DNA of 64,000 nucleotides from Bog-532 sp963742865 (GTDB taxonomy: Bacteria; Actinomycetota; Actinomycetes; Streptosporangiales; Streptosporangiaceae): positions 1-64,000 of the forward strand of contig CAVUNW010000047.1 of the NCBI GenBank assembly GCA_963742865.1, written 5' to 3'. The position numbers and the translations under genes are program-made. The first letter of the stretch is position 1; each line of letters starts with the position of its first letter. The notes under the pieces are model-generated. The model searched no databases. It was not told the origin of the DNA and saw only the letters and a list, made by a program, of their open reading frames with translations. Shown here one piece after another: positions 17,718-27,295 of the stretch.

Positions 17718-18752
17718 GTGACCAGCAGGCCAAGGATCGGGGAGGACCTCGACGCATTCCTGAGCGCGAATGCGCCCGGCGACGTCGCGCGCGTCCTGAG
17801 CGCGCTTGCGAAAGCCTCGTTGCCGCTCGTTCATCTCATCCGACGCGGCAGGCTCGCCGGCGCGCTCGACGCTGCGATCGGTCGGGCGCCGGACGGCTTC
17901 GCTCAGAAGGCGCTCGAGGTATTCGCTGACGAGGCCTTTGTCAGGGGCCTGAAAGGCGCCGGCGTGCGCGGCGTCGTTTCCGAGGAGCGCAACGATCCGG
18001 TCGCGATCGACGACGACGGAACGCTGCTGGTGGCGATCGATCCGCTCGACGGCTCCTCGAATATCGACGCGAACATCGCCATCGGCACGTTCTTCTCGGT
18101 GCTGGACGCGCCCGCCGGCGAACTGCAGGCTGCCCACTTCCTTCAGCCTGGCTTCAAGCAACGGGCTGCGGGTTTTGTCTTCTATGGGCCGCATGTCTCT
18201 TTTGTCTTCACGACCGGCGCCGGCGTTTGCATTGCGACGCTCGATCCGGCCTCCAACGGATACCGGATCTCGAGCGCGGGGGCCCAGGTCCCGGCGGATA
18301 CGTCCGAGTTTGCGATCAACGCCTCGAACTCCCGCCATTGGCCGGAGCCGGTGCGCGCCTATGTCGAGGACTGTCTGGAAGGGGACGAAGGGCCTCGCGG
18401 GCGCAACTTCAACATGTGCTGGGTCGCCTCCACGGTGGCGGACGTCTACCGCATCCTGGCGCGCGGCGGCGTCTACCTCTACCCACAGGATTCGCGGGAG
18501 GGTTACGAGCACGGACGACTGCGCCTGCTCTACGAGGCCAATCCGGTCGCCTTCCTGATCGAACAGGCGTGCGGCGCGGCGATCGACGGCTTTCACCGCA
18601 TCATGGAGGTCAAGCCGACCTCCATCCATGTGCGTACCCCGATGATTTTCGGTTCAAAGGACAAGGTCGAGCAACTCGCACTCTATTACAGCGAGGGCAG
18701 CGCGTCGCAAAGCGCGCCGCTCTTCGGCAAGCGCGGCCTGTTGCGCCGATAG
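17718..18752 (+). CDS. cbbF: Class I fructose-1,6-bisphosphatase of the Calvin cycle
   Basis: A 344-residue enzyme removing the 1-phosphate from fructose (or sedoheptulose) bisphosphate. Visible motifs are the metal site IDPLDGSSNIDANIAIGTFF, upstream Glu in VVSEERNDP, NFNMCWVASTVADV and GGVYLYPQDSREGYEHGRLR for substrate binding, and a C-terminal EVKPTSIHVRTPMIFGS. The GTG at 17718 with AGGGAGGG upstream is chosen; the longer frame to 17562 runs into intron sequence. It heads the cbbFPTLSX operon, 24 bases before cbbP. The usual divergent cbbR is not next to it. Length and motifs are normal. Confidence 0.93.
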   Translation: MTSRPRIGEDLDAFLSANAPGDVARVLSALAKASLPLVHLIRRGRLAGALDAAIGRAPDGFAQKALEVFADEAFVRGLKGAGVRGVVSEERNDPVAIDDDGTLLVAIDPLDGSSNIDANIAIGTFFSVLDAPAGELQAAHFLQPGFKQRAAGFVFYGPHVSFVFTTGAGVCIATLDPASNGYRISSAGAQVPADTSEFAINASNSRHWPEPVRAYVEDCLEGDEGPRGRNFNMCWVASTVADVYRILARGGVYLYPQDSREGYEHGRLRLLYEANPVAFLIEQACGAAIDGFHRIMEVKPTSIHVRTPMIFGSKDKVEQLALYYSEGSASQSAPLFGKRGLLRR

Positions 18753-18776
18753 TCCTCGAACGCCGGAAAGAGCACA

Positions 18777-19658
18777 ATGTCGATCAAGCACCCTATTATC
18801 GCGATCACCGGCTCGTCCGGCGCCGGCACGACGTCGGTCAAGAACACGTTCGAGCAGATTTTTCGCCGCGAAAAGATCAACCCGGTCTACATCGAGGGCG
18901 ACGCCTTCCATCGCTGGGACCGCATGCAAATGCGGGAACAGATGAAGGAAGCCGCGGCCCGGGGCGACTACCACTACAGCCATTTTTCGGCGGAGACCAA
19001 TCTGTTCGAGGAGCTCGAGACGACGTTCCGCGACTATTCCGAATCCGGCGGCGGACGCACCCGCACTTACGTTCATGACGCCGAAGAAGCGGAGCAGCAC
19101 GGTTGTCCGCCCGGAACGTTCACGCCCTGGCGCGACTTCAAGCCGGGCTCCGATCTTCTCTTCTACGAAGGCCTGCACGGCGCCGTCGTTACGGAGAAAG
19201 TCAACATCGCCCGCTACGTCGACCTCAAGATCGGCGTCGTGCCCGTGATCAATCTCGAGTGGATCCAGATGCTCCATCGCGACCGGGCGTCGCGCGGCTA
19301 CACCACCGAGGCGGTCACCGACACGATCTTGCGGCGCATGCCGGACTATATCCACTATATCTGCCCGCAGTTCACCCATACGGACATCAACTTCCAGCGC
19401 GTGCCGACGGTCGACACGTCGAACCCGTTCATCGCCCGTTGGATCCCGACTCCCGACGAATCGATGGTGGTCATCCGCTTCCGCGATCCGCACGGCATCG
19501 ATTTCCCCTATCTCCTGTCGATGATCCACAACAGCTTCATGAGCCGCGCCAACTCGATCGTCATCCCCGGTGGCAAGCTCGACATCGCCATGCAGCTCAT
19601 CCTGACGCCGATGATCCTCAAACTGGTCGAACGCCGCCGCCGCGCCGTCCGCGCCTAA
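18777..19658 (+). CDS. cbbP: Phosphoribulokinase
   Basis: A 293-residue proteobacterial-type (class I) phosphoribulokinase, converting ribulose 5-phosphate and ATP to ribulose 1,5-bisphosphate. The P-loop is GSSGAGTTS (residues 12-20), followed by IEGDAFHRWDR with the catalytic/substrate residues, HFSAETNLF, and LLFYEGLHG as the Walker-B-like segment. The C-terminal FPYLLSMIHNSFMSRANSIV is typical. GGAAAGAG precedes the ATG. It sits between cbbF and cbbT. No lesion seen. Confidence 0.95.
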   Translation: MSIKHPIIAITGSSGAGTTSVKNTFEQIFRREKINPVYIEGDAFHRWDRMQMREQMKEAAARGDYHYSHFSAETNLFEELETTFRDYSESGGGRTRTYVHDAEEAEQHGCPPGTFTPWRDFKPGSDLLFYEGLHGAVVTEKVNIARYVDLKIGVVPVINLEWIQMLHRDRASRGYTTEAVTDTILRRMPDYIHYICPQFTHTDINFQRVPTVDTSNPFIARWIPTPDESMVVIRFRDPHGIDFPYLLSMIHNSFMSRANSIVIPGGKLDIAMQLILTPMILKLVERRRRAVRA

Positions 19659-19681
19659 GTCTTCGGAAAGGTTCCATAAGA

Positions 19682-21562
19682 ATGAATGCGAGTGTTCAAA
19701 CTCCCGCTGTCTCGCACGCGGCCATGGCCAACGCCGTCCGCTTCTTGGCGATGGACGCGATCGAGAAAGCCAAGTCCGGCCATCCCGGCATGCCGATGGG
19801 CATGGCCGATGTCGCGACGGTGCTGTTAAGGAAGTTCCTCAAATTCGATTCCGCCGACGCGCGTTGGGCCGACCGGGATCGCTTCGTGCTGTCGGCCGGC
19901 CACGGATGTTGCTCTATGCGCTGCTCTATCTGACCGGCTATCCGGACATGACGATCGAGGAGATCAAGCGCTTCCGCCAGCTCGGCTCCAAAACCGCCGG
20001 CCATCCCGAATACGGGCACGCCCTCGGCGTGGAGACGACCGCCGGCCCGCTCGGCCAGGGCCTCGCCACCGCGGTCGGGATGGCGATCGCCGAGCGCGCG
20101 CTGGCGGCGCGCTACGACGACCTCGTCGACCACACCACCTATGTCATCGCCGGCGACGGCTGCCTGATGGAGGGCGTCAGCCACGAGGCGATCGACCTCG
20201 CGGGCCACCTCAAGCTCTCCCGCCTGATCGTATTGTGGGACGACAACCAGATCACCATCGACGGCTCGACTTCGCTTTCGACCAACATGGACCAGCGCGC
20301 CCGCTTCGCCGCCGCCGGCTGGCACACGATCGCGATCGACGGCCACGATCCGGCGGCGATCGAGGCCGCGCTCGCGGAGGCGAAGCGCCAAGATCGTCCG
20401 ACGATGATCGACTGCCGCACCGTGATCGGGTTCGGCGCGCCCAGCAAGCAGGGCACTGAGGCGACCCATGGCGCGCCGCTCGGCGCCGCGGAGATCGAAG
20501 CGGCGCGGGCCAAGCTCGCCTGGCCGCACGCGCCTTTCGAGGTTCCGGCTGAGATCATGGCCGCCTGGCGCGCCGCCGGGGAGCGTTCGCGCGCCGAGCG
20601 GCTGGCGTGGGAAGAGCGCCTGTGGGCGCACCCGGAGCGCTTGCGCTTCAAGGCGGCGATGGCGGGCGACATACCCGCCGGCTTCGCCGAACGCATGGCC
20701 GCCTACAAGGCCGAGCTCGTCGCCAAAGCTCCCAACGTCGCGTCGCGCAAAGCCTCGGAAATGGCGCTCGAGGTGATCAACGCTTCGATCGAGACGACGC
20801 TCGGCGGCTCGGCCGACCTGACGCACTCGAACCTGACGATCACCAAGGGCATTTCTCCGGCCGCTACGCGGAACGTTCTTCGTGTTCTCCGACTACGCCC
20901 GCGGCGCAATGCGGCTTTCCGCCCTCATGGGGGTGCGCGCGATCTATGTGCTGACCCACGACTCGATCGGGCTTGGCGAGGACGGTCCGACGCATCAGCC
21001 GGTCGAGCATTTCGCGATGCTGCGCGCCACCCCGAACCTGCAGGTGTTCCGTCCCTGCGACGCGGTCGAGACCGCCGAATGCTGGGAGCTGGCGCTGGCC
21101 GCCAAAGACAAGCCTTCGGCGCTGCTGCTCTCGCGCCAGAACCTGCCGACGCTCAGGACCTCGGCCGAGGTCAACGAGAGCGCGCGCGGCGCCTATGTGC
21201 TCAGCGAGGCCGACGGCCGCCGCGACCTGACGCTGCTGGCAACCGGTTCGGAGGCGGCGGTGGCGATGGAGGCCGCTAAGAGGCTGCGCGCCGAGGGCAA
21301 GCGCGTCGCCGTCGTCTCGATGCCGAGCTGGGACCTCTTCGAGTCGCAGCCGGCGGAGCACCGGGCCGAAGTGCTCGGCTCCGCTCCGCGCATCGCCGTC
21401 GAGGCGGGCGCGCGGTTCGGCTGGAACCGCTGGATCGGCGAAGGCGGCGCCTTCATCGGAATGAACGGCTTCGGCGCCAGCGCGCCGGCGTCGGATCTCT
21501 ACAAGCATTTCGGCATCACGAGCGAGGCGATCGTCGCCAAGGCGATGGAACTCATCGGTTGA
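19682..21562 (+). CDS. cbbT: Transketolase, frameshifted and with an internal deletion
   Basis: Start MNASVQTPAVSHAAMANAV; frame 1 carries KSGHPGMPMGMADVATVLLR, shifts near 19905 into LLYALLYLTGYPDMTIEEIK and VIAGDGCLMEGVSHEAIDLA (the GDG thiamine-diphosphate/metal motif). Near 20870 it passes to FSDYARGAMRLSALMGVRAI, TPNLQVFRPCDAVETAEC and a normal C-terminus. At the second junction about 35-40 residues normally present (the YGIREHGM block with the thiamine-activating Glu) are missing, so the protein as written would be inactive. The first lesion could be a one-base error; the second needs a loss of about 110 bases. Role: two-carbon transfer in ribulose-bisphosphate regeneration. Confidence 0.88.
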
Positions 21563-21611
21563 CAGGAGGCGCGCCGGTCGATCGGCGTCCTCGCGGACAA
21601 GGAGAAGAGCC

Positions 21612-23072
21612 ATGAACAAGCAAATGTCGCAAACCGTGAAGGGCAAGGACCGTTACAAGTCCGGCGTCATGGAATACCGCAAGATGGGCTATTGGGAGCC
21701 CGACTACACGCCGAAGGACACCGATATCATCGCGTGCTTCCGGGTGACCCCGCAGGAAGGCGTCGACCCCGTCGAAGCCTCGGCGGCGGTCGCGGGCAAA
21801 TCTTCGACCGCGACCTGGACGGTGGTGTGGACGGACCGCCTTACCGCGAGCGAAAAATATCGCGGCAAGTGCTTCCGCGTCGATCCGGTACCGGGAACGG
21901 AAGGGCAGTATTTCGCCTATATCGCTTACGATCTCGACCTGTTCGAGCCGGGCTCGATCGCCAATCTGTCGGCCTCGATCATCGGCAACGTGTTCGGCTT
22001 CAAGCCGCTGAAGGCGCTGCAACTCGAGGACATGCGCTTTCCCGTCGCCTACGTGAAGACGTTTCAGGGCCCCGCGACCGGCATCGTGGTGGAGCGCGAG
22101 CGGCTCGACAAGTTCGGCCGGCCGCTGCTCGGAGCGACCGTCAAGCCGAAGCTCGGCCTCTCGGGCCGCAACTACGGGCGCGTCGTCTACGAGGCCCTGA
22201 AAGGCGGGCTCGACTTCACCAAGGACGATGAGAACATCAACTCACAGCCCTTCATGCACTGGCGCGACCGCTTCCTCTATTCTATGGAGGCGGTTAATAA
22301 GGCGCAGGCGGCGACCGGGGAGCTCAAGGGCACCTACCTCAATGTCACCGCCGCGACGATGGAGGACATGTACGAGCGCGCTGAATTCGCCAAGGAACTT
22401 GGCTCGGTCGTGGTCATGATCGACCTCGTGATCGGCTACACGGCGATCCAGTCGATGGCGAAATGGGCGCGAAAGAACGACACCATCCTGCACCTGCATC
22501 GCGCCGGACATGGGACCTACACTCGGCAGAAGTCGCACGGGGTGTCGTTCCGCGTCATCGCCAAATGGATGCGGCTCGCCGGAGTCGACCACATCCACGC
22601 CGGGACCGTTGTGGGCAAACTCGAAGGCGATCCGGCGACGACGATGGGCTACTACGATATTTGCCGTGAGGACTTCAATCCGACGAGGCTCGAGCACGGC
22701 ATATTCTTCGATCAGCATTGGGCTTCGCTCAACAAACTGATGCCGGTCGCCTCGGGCGGCATTCACGCCGGCCAGATGCATCAGCTTCTCAATCTTTTCG
22801 GCGACGACGTGGTGCTGCAGTTCGGCGGCGGGACCATCGGCCATCCCATGGGCATCCAGGCGGGAGCGACTGCGAACCGCGTGGCGCTCGAAGCCATGGT
22901 GTTCGCGCGCAATGCGGGCCTCGACTATGTGCACGAGGGGCCGACCATTCTCGCCGAGGCCGCCAAGACCTGCACGCCGCTGCGCCAGGCGCTTGACGTC
23001 TGGGGCGACGTGACCTTCAACTACGCTTCGACCGATCAGCTCGATTTCGTTGCAACACCGTCGGTCACGTGA
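21612..23072 (+). CDS. cbbL: RuBisCO large subunit, red-type form I
   Basis: A 486-residue protein, complete and uninterrupted. GATVKPKLGLSGRNYGRVVY contains the catalytic lysine of loop KPK; GLDFTKDDENINSQPFMHWR contains the lysine that is carbamylated and the Mg-binding DDE; HAGTVVGKLEGDP is the flexible loop 6; SGGIHAGQMHQL and LQFGGGTIGHPMG complete the phosphate sites. The long N-terminus starting MNKQMSQTVKGKDRYKSGVM, together with cbbX downstream, marks form IC/ID. AAGGAG precedes the ATG by 7 bases. It fixes CO2 onto ribulose 1,5-bisphosphate. Confidence 0.97.
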   Translation: MNKQMSQTVKGKDRYKSGVMEYRKMGYWEPDYTPKDTDIIACFRVTPQEGVDPVEASAAVAGKSSTATWTVVWTDRLTASEKYRGKCFRVDPVPGTEGQYFAYIAYDLDLFEPGSIANLSASIIGNVFGFKPLKALQLEDMRFPVAYVKTFQGPATGIVVERERLDKFGRPLLGATVKPKLGLSGRNYGRVVYEALKGGLDFTKDDENINSQPFMHWRDRFLYSMEAVNKAQAATGELKGTYLNVTAATMEDMYERAEFAKELGSVVVMIDLVIGYTAIQSMAKWARKNDTILHLHRAGHGTYTRQKSHGVSFRVIAKWMRLAGVDHIHAGTVVGKLEGDPATTMGYYDICREDFNPTRLEHGIFFDQHWASLNKLMPVASGGIHAGQMHQLLNLFGDDVVLQFGGGTIGHPMGIQAGATANRVALEAMVFARNAGLDYVHEGPTILAEAAKTCTPLRQALDVWGDVTFNYASTDQLDFVATPSVT

Positions 23073-23196
23073 CCGTCCTCCCGCCCCTCGGGCCGCTTTT
23101 TCCGGCAAGCGGGCGAAGGGCGCACCCTCCCTTCCGACCCCGGGCGAGCGCGGATGCGAAGGCACGCCGCCCAATCGAACCTAAGGAGATTTCCCC

Positions 23197-23616
23197 ATGC
23201 GCATCACTCAAGGTTGCTTCTCGTTCCTCCCCGATCTGACCGACGATCAAATCCTCACCCAGGTTCAATATTGTCTCGACAACGGCTGGGCGGTGAACCT
23301 GGAGTTCACCGACGATCCGCATCCTCGCAACACCTATTGGGAGATGTGGGGTCTGCCGATGTTCGATCTGCACGACGCCAAGGGCGTGCTGATCGAGCTC
23401 AACAACTGCCGCAAGGTCTACGGCGACCGCTACATCCGCCTCTCGGCCTTCAATTCTTCGCACGGTTGGGAATCGGTGCGAATTTCCTTCATCGTGAACC
23501 GGCCGAAGAACGAGGAGGGCTTCCGCCTCGACCGCACCGAGGGCCAAAGCCGCGTGCAGTGCTATGCGACGCGCGCCTATGCGACCGACCGGCCGGAAGG
23601 AAAGCGCTACGCATGA
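23197..23616 (+). CDS. cbbS: RuBisCO small subunit, red type
   Basis: A 139-residue subunit beginning MRITQGCFSFLPDLTDDQIL, with NGWAVNLEFTDDPHPRNTYW EMWGLPMF and the extended C-terminal tail (RLDRTEGQSRVQCYATRAYA) seen in red-type small subunits, which helps assemble the hexadecamer. AAGGAG lies 8 bases upstream. A 124-base spacer separates it from cbbL. Its stop overlaps the cbbX start (ATGA), indicating translational coupling. Confidence 0.96.
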   Translation: MRITQGCFSFLPDLTDDQILTQVQYCLDNGWAVNLEFTDDPHPRNTYWEMWGLPMFDLHDAKGVLIELNNCRKVYGDRYIRLSAFNSSHGWESVRISFIVNRPKNEEGFRLDRTEGQSRVQCYATRAYATDRPEGKRYA

Positions 23617-24527
23617 ACGAGGGCGCCGAGGCCAAGCCGGCGGCGCCGGCGAAGATCAATCTTGCCGAGGAGTTCGCGCAGTCGGGCGTCGGCCCGGTGC
23701 TGCAGCAGCTCGACGACGAGTTGATCGGCCTCGCGCCGGTCAAGCTGCGCATTCGCGAAATCGCGGCGCTCTTGCTGGTCGATCGCGTGCGGTCGAAATT
23801 CGGCCTCTCTTCGCAGGCGCCGACCTTGCACATGAGCTTCACAGGCAATCCCGGCACGGGCAAGACGACGGTTGCCGTCCGCATGGCCGAGATCCTTCAC
23901 CGGCTGGGCTACGTGAGGCGCGGCCACCTGGTCGCGGTGACGCGCGACGATCTCGTCGGCCAATATATCGGCCACACCGCGCCGAAGACAAAAGAGGTGC
24001 TCAAGAAGGCGATGGGCGGCGTGCTGTTCATCGATGAGGCCTACTATCTCTATCGGCAGGAGAACGAGCGCGACTATGGGCAAGAGTCGATCGAGATTTT
24101 GTTGCAGGTGATGGAGAACAATCGCGACGATCTCGTCGTGATCCTCGCCGGCTACGCCGACAAGATGGACCGGTTCTTCCACTCCAACCCGGGCTTTCGC
24201 TCGCGCGTCGCCCATCACATCGAGTTTCCTGACTACACCGACGCCGATCTAGAGGCGATCGGCGAGAAGATGCTCGCATCGCTCAACTACAGGCTGAGCC
24301 CCGAGGCGAGGCAGACGCTCGCCGAATACATTCCATTGCGCCGCGCGCAGCCGCTGTTCGCCAACGCGCGCTCGATCCGCAACGCGCTCGACCGCGCCCG
24401 GCTGCGACAGGCCAATCGCCTGTTGGCCGCCGGCGACCCGGAACTAACCCTCGACAAATTGACCACCATTGAGGCGGAGGACTTCCGCCAGAGCCGCGTA
24501 TTCGACAAGACGGAGAATGGCGCGTGA
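23613..24527 (+). CDS. cbbX: RuBisCO activase CbbX (AAA+)
   Basis: A 304-residue AAA+ ATPase that removes inhibitory sugar phosphates from red-type RuBisCO. Walker A is GNPGTGKTT near residue 80, pore-loop region RDDLVGQYIGHTAPKTKEVL, Walker B GGVLFIDEAYYLY, sensor DDLVVILAGYADKMDRFF, arginine finger region NPGFRSRVAHHIEF. All are intact. ATGA overlap with cbbS fixes the start. It ends the cbb operon in this window. Confidence 0.96.
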   Translation: MNEGAEAKPAAPAKINLAEEFAQSGVGPVLQQLDDELIGLAPVKLRIREIAALLLVDRVRSKFGLSSQAPTLHMSFTGNPGTGKTTVAVRMAEILHRLGYVRRGHLVAVTRDDLVGQYIGHTAPKTKEVLKKAMGGVLFIDEAYYLYRQENERDYGQESIEILLQVMENNRDDLVVILAGYADKMDRFFHSNPGFRSRVAHHIEFPDYTDADLEAIGEKMLASLNYRLSPEARQTLAEYIPLRRAQPLFANARSIRNALDRARLRQANRLLAAGDPELTLDKLTTIEAEDFRQSRVFDKTENGA

Positions 24528-24666
24528 CAAATCGGATAATCATGGCGCCGTCGATTCTATCGTCGGACTTCTCCAATCCCTGATCGCCACCCACAACATG
24601 GACCCCGCCGCCCGCATGGACCGCCGCGTGACGATCCGCGACGGACAGGTGACCGAGATGGCATAG
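24517..24666 (+). pseudogene. ABC transporter ATPase (LolD-like) 3' end
   Basis: A 49-codon frame overlapping the cbbX end. Its second half, SLIATHNMDPAARMDRRVTI then RDGQVTEMA, is the H-loop (THN) and C-terminus of LolD/MacB-type ABC ATPases. Walker and signature motifs are absent, so it is only the tail of such a gene joined to cbbX. Confidence 0.5.
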
Positions 24667-24983
24667 GGGCGGCCTTCGCCTGGGCGTCAGCGAACCCGCT
24701 TGCAAACGGTTGTGCAAGCCTCGGCGATCGATGTCGATCAAGGCGAAAGCGGCCGAGCCATTTTACGCCGAACTTGGTAAAGAGACCGCGGACCGCCGCA
24801 GAAGCATGTCTGGTGCGCAGATCGTAGGCTCGGCCGTCCGTTGCGCGCAAATACAGGTCGTTCGCCGACGGCTTGCCGAAGAGGTCATATCGACCCGAAG
24901 CAGACCTTCGGTCGCGGGCTTATAGCTGAGAGCCCTTCGCGAAACTTCCCCACGCCCATGCTTTCTGCGAGAGAGAATGCTGC
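24667..24983. other. Spacer, nothing recognised
   Basis: About 320 bases between the + strand cbbX region and the end of the minus-strand HEXXH gene; no protein or RNA signal recognised. Confidence 0.35.
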
Positions 24984-25782
24984 TCAGACGGCCAGGAGCA
25001 TCGCGGCGAGCCGCCTTCCGGTCACAGTCAGGTCTCGGCTTCCTGCGAAGTCGCCAAGCGCGCCCACCTCCATCTCAATTGTGTCGATGCGCCGCGCGAG
25101 ATAAGCCCGTTCGCCTGCTGTCACAGACCCATTATCAAGGAGCGCCCGCTGGAAGTCCTGGATAACGCGAAAGACGTATAGCCCGTGCAGGACGCCCTGG
25201 GAGGGCCTCATCGTCCCTCTCCATGGCGAGTGGTAGCGCTCGTCCGCGCTCGAGACCATGGGGACCGTTGCCTCGACGAGCGTGAGTTGGAGGTGCATGC
25301 ACTCGTGTAAGATGCCTTCGGCCAAGCGCAAATCCCCATTCGCCGGGTCGGACCCGTCGATTGCCACGAATATCGAGAACGGTAAGAGGGGGTCACCGCT
25401 AGCAAGGCTCCGACGGCCGCCGCTGCAGCCGGCACTTGGGCGAGCCGGCCGAATGCATTGACGAGACGGCCACGAACGAGCTCAGGGTCCACTTCTCCAT
25501 CACTATAGAAGTCGAGGCCCAGGTCGGCGTAGCGCCCGCGCGCGGCACCATGGAGCGTCTCCAAGGTCACCGGGTGTGGGGCAGCGAAGGCGGTCGGAAT
25601 CGCTCGGCACAGAGCAGTCTCGCGCAAAGTAGCGGCCCGTGCCGTAGGTTTGTCGAGTTCAGCCCGGTCGAGTGCGCAATCGACCGCCAACAGGTGCTGG
25701 CCAGTTGGGTGGCCAGCCCCGCGAACCATCGCGCGCCGGCGACCTCGATTGCTGTGTGGACGAGGTCGGCGTCGGTTGTCAT
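24984..25782 (-). CDS. HEXXH-motif putative peptide-modification protein (two frameshifts)
   Basis: From the ATG at 25782: MTTDADLVHTAIEVAGARWF AGLATQL, then after a shift near 25695 HLLAVDCALDRAELDKPTAR, TLETLHGAARGRYADLGLDF and NAFGRLAQVPAAAAAVGALL, and after a second shift near 25390 IFVAIDGSDPANGDLRLAEG ILHECMHLQLTLVEATVPMV. HECMH is the HExxH metal motif. The family accompanies radical SAM RiPP maturases and is thought to modify or process the peptide. Its start overlaps the stop of the upstream 2OG oxygenase by ATGA. The shifts sit in otherwise conserved sequence and are probably read errors. The substrate peptide is not visible. Confidence 0.65.
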
Positions 25783-26360
25783 GTGGATCGACGGAATGTG
25801 TAGACGAGGATATACCGCTCGCCATCCCGGACCGACGACACGGCATGGTACGATGACCTCGAAATCTCGAAGGCGAAGCCGCTCGCATGCGTTGGCATCA
25901 ACACGTGTCGCAGGCTTTCCGGCGCTTCCTCCGCGAACAGCATCAGAAGGCCGCCGCGCTCCGTACACCAGCCATCGTTTAGCTGAATCAAGAGGCGGTG
26001 CGTTTCCTGACCCTCCAGATAGTCGTTGTGGATGCGGATCGTTTGGCCGGCAGTGAGCCGGTGCGCCCCCACGTCGACAAGGATGAGCCGCTCATCGACC
26101 GCGAAGCGGTCCTCGAGCTCGGCACGCACTGCGTCAATGAACGCCGGTGAAACGAGGCCCGCAACTTCGCCGTCTAGCTTGGTCGTAAGAAGCGAGAACT
26201 CGTGTTGCTCGTAGAAGCTCTCGATTCGCAAAGCCCAAGGCCCGCGGCTCCTAAGCCAGCCCAGTGCACAATCTGCCTCATCGGGCGACAATATGCCGGT
26301 AATGCGCGCATGGGGAAAGGGGTCGATAGACGTCGTGGCGCATTGGAAGCTCGGGAGCAT
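25779..26360 (-). CDS. 2OG-Fe(II) oxygenase of a RiPP (cyclophane-type) cassette
   Basis: A 193-residue intact frame from the ATG at 26360 (MLPSFQCATTSIDPFPHARI). IRIHNDYLEGQETHRLLIQL gives the HxD iron ligands, and SYHAVSSVRDGERYILVYTF gives the distal His and the Arg that binds 2-oxoglutarate. This is the layout of short 2OG-Fe(II) oxygenases such as YhhC that act on cyclophane-containing peptides. Its start overlaps the stop of a radical SAM/SPASM gene (TAATG), and its stop overlaps the HEXXH gene (ATGA). That tight coupling supports a single maturation operon; the specific reaction is inferred. Confidence 0.75.
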   Translation of the reverse strand: MLPSFQCATTSIDPFPHARITGILSPDEADCALGWLRSRGPWALRIESFYEQHEFSLLTTKLDGEVAGLVSPAFIDAVRAELEDRFAVDERLILVDVGAHRLTAGQTIRIHNDYLEGQETHRLLIQLNDGWCTERGGLLMLFAEEAPESLRHVLMPTHASGFAFEISRSSYHAVSSVRDGERYILVYTFRRST

Positions 26361-26580
26361 TATCTGGCGAGCCCGTTGCGGACGAGGTGGTGGCGCATCG
26401 CGTCTATCAACCGCCGCTGGTCTCCGCAAAAGACGCTGGGATTCGTGAAGCCATTACCGGCTCCCCAGCGGTGCGCCGGCATACCGCCGCCGCATACCTT
26501 GAGGTCCTGGCAGGCCAGGCACTCGGGTGCCGTCGGACATTGCGCCTCGTGGTAGGCGACAAACTCCGCCGAGCGCGGAA
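26360..26580 (-). pseudogene. Radical SAM/SPASM peptide maturase, C-terminal end only
   Basis: About 72 codons read SAEFVAYHEAQCPTAPECLA CQDLKVCGGGMPAHRW, NPSVFCGDQRRLIDAMRHHL and NGLAR-stop. The four clustered cysteines, CGGG and the later Cys are SPASM-domain auxiliary-cluster ligands of peptide-maturing radical SAM enzymes. The radical SAM CxxxCxxC core lies upstream and is gone: the sequence turns into an IS6-family transposase scrap at about 26570. Its stop codon overlaps the start of the 2OG oxygenase. Confidence 0.75.
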
Positions 26581-26657
26581 TTGCAATTTCGTACGAGACA
26601 GTCCGACGCTGGGTGAATTATTTCGGGCCGACAATTGCAGCGGAATTGCGAAAGCGG
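26567..26657 (+). pseudogene. IS6-family transposase fragment
   Basis: Codons read AERGIAISYETVRRWVNYFG PTIAAELRKR and stop. This is the conserved N-terminal helix-turn-helix of IS6-family transposases. It replaces the 5' part of the radical SAM gene. Confidence 0.6.
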
Positions 26658-26759
26658 TAACTAAGTCTGTCTGGCGCGCAAGCGTCGGGCGTTAAAGTCT
26701 TACCTGAGGGATCATAGACAAAACGAGTCGAACATTGTCATTGAGGCGCCGGGGCGATC

Positions 26760-27295
26760 AAGCTGCAGCCAAGAGATCGACGACGCGTTGGATGGCGGCG
26801 TCGGCGCGGTGATAGGCGGCTTCGAGCCGGCTGTCTGGACGGTAGTGCGGGTCCGGCCGGTGATGGAAGGGCTGTTGGCGAGCGGGCCGCACAGGCGCTT
26901 GTGGAAGAAGAGGAAGAGTAGGGCGACTTGGACGCCCTTGGGTGAGACCCGGTAGGCGTAGCGCGAGCCGTCGCGCTCGATCAGGTTGTGTCCCTTGAGC
27001 TTGCGCAAGTCGTAGCGGAGCTGGTTCAGGTGGTAGGTCTTGTCAGAGAGGTCGAAGGTGTCGAGGACGGCTTGATGGATCTGCCGGGCCGTCCGATCTG
27101 AGTGCCGCCGTGCAGGAGAACCTCGAACAAGCGCACGACGCGCGCCTCGTGGATCTTGAGGCCGGGATAACGCACCGCGCCGATCGTGATCGGATGGGCG
27201 AGGCGCTGCAGCAGCGGGAAATCGACATGCACGTTGAGCCACTCGGCCTGGAACGGCATCCAACTTGGACCCCTGGCCAAACCGCTATAACGCAT
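26760..27295 (-). pseudogene. Hypothetical winged-helix-like protein, frameshifted
   Basis: Frames join as VRYPGLKIHEARVVRLFEVL, HQAVLDTFDLSDKTYHLNQL, RYDLRKLKGHNLIERDGSRY and YRVSPKGVQVALLFLFFHKR LCGPLANS, with a further shift near 26870 restoring RLEAAYHRADAAIQRVVDLL. The helix pattern with RYDLRKLKxxxLIER...Y.LTPKG suggests a winged helix. Such proteins are widespread in Rhizobiales near transposons, but I know of no defined role. At least two shifts, near 27090 and 26860. Confidence 0.5.
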
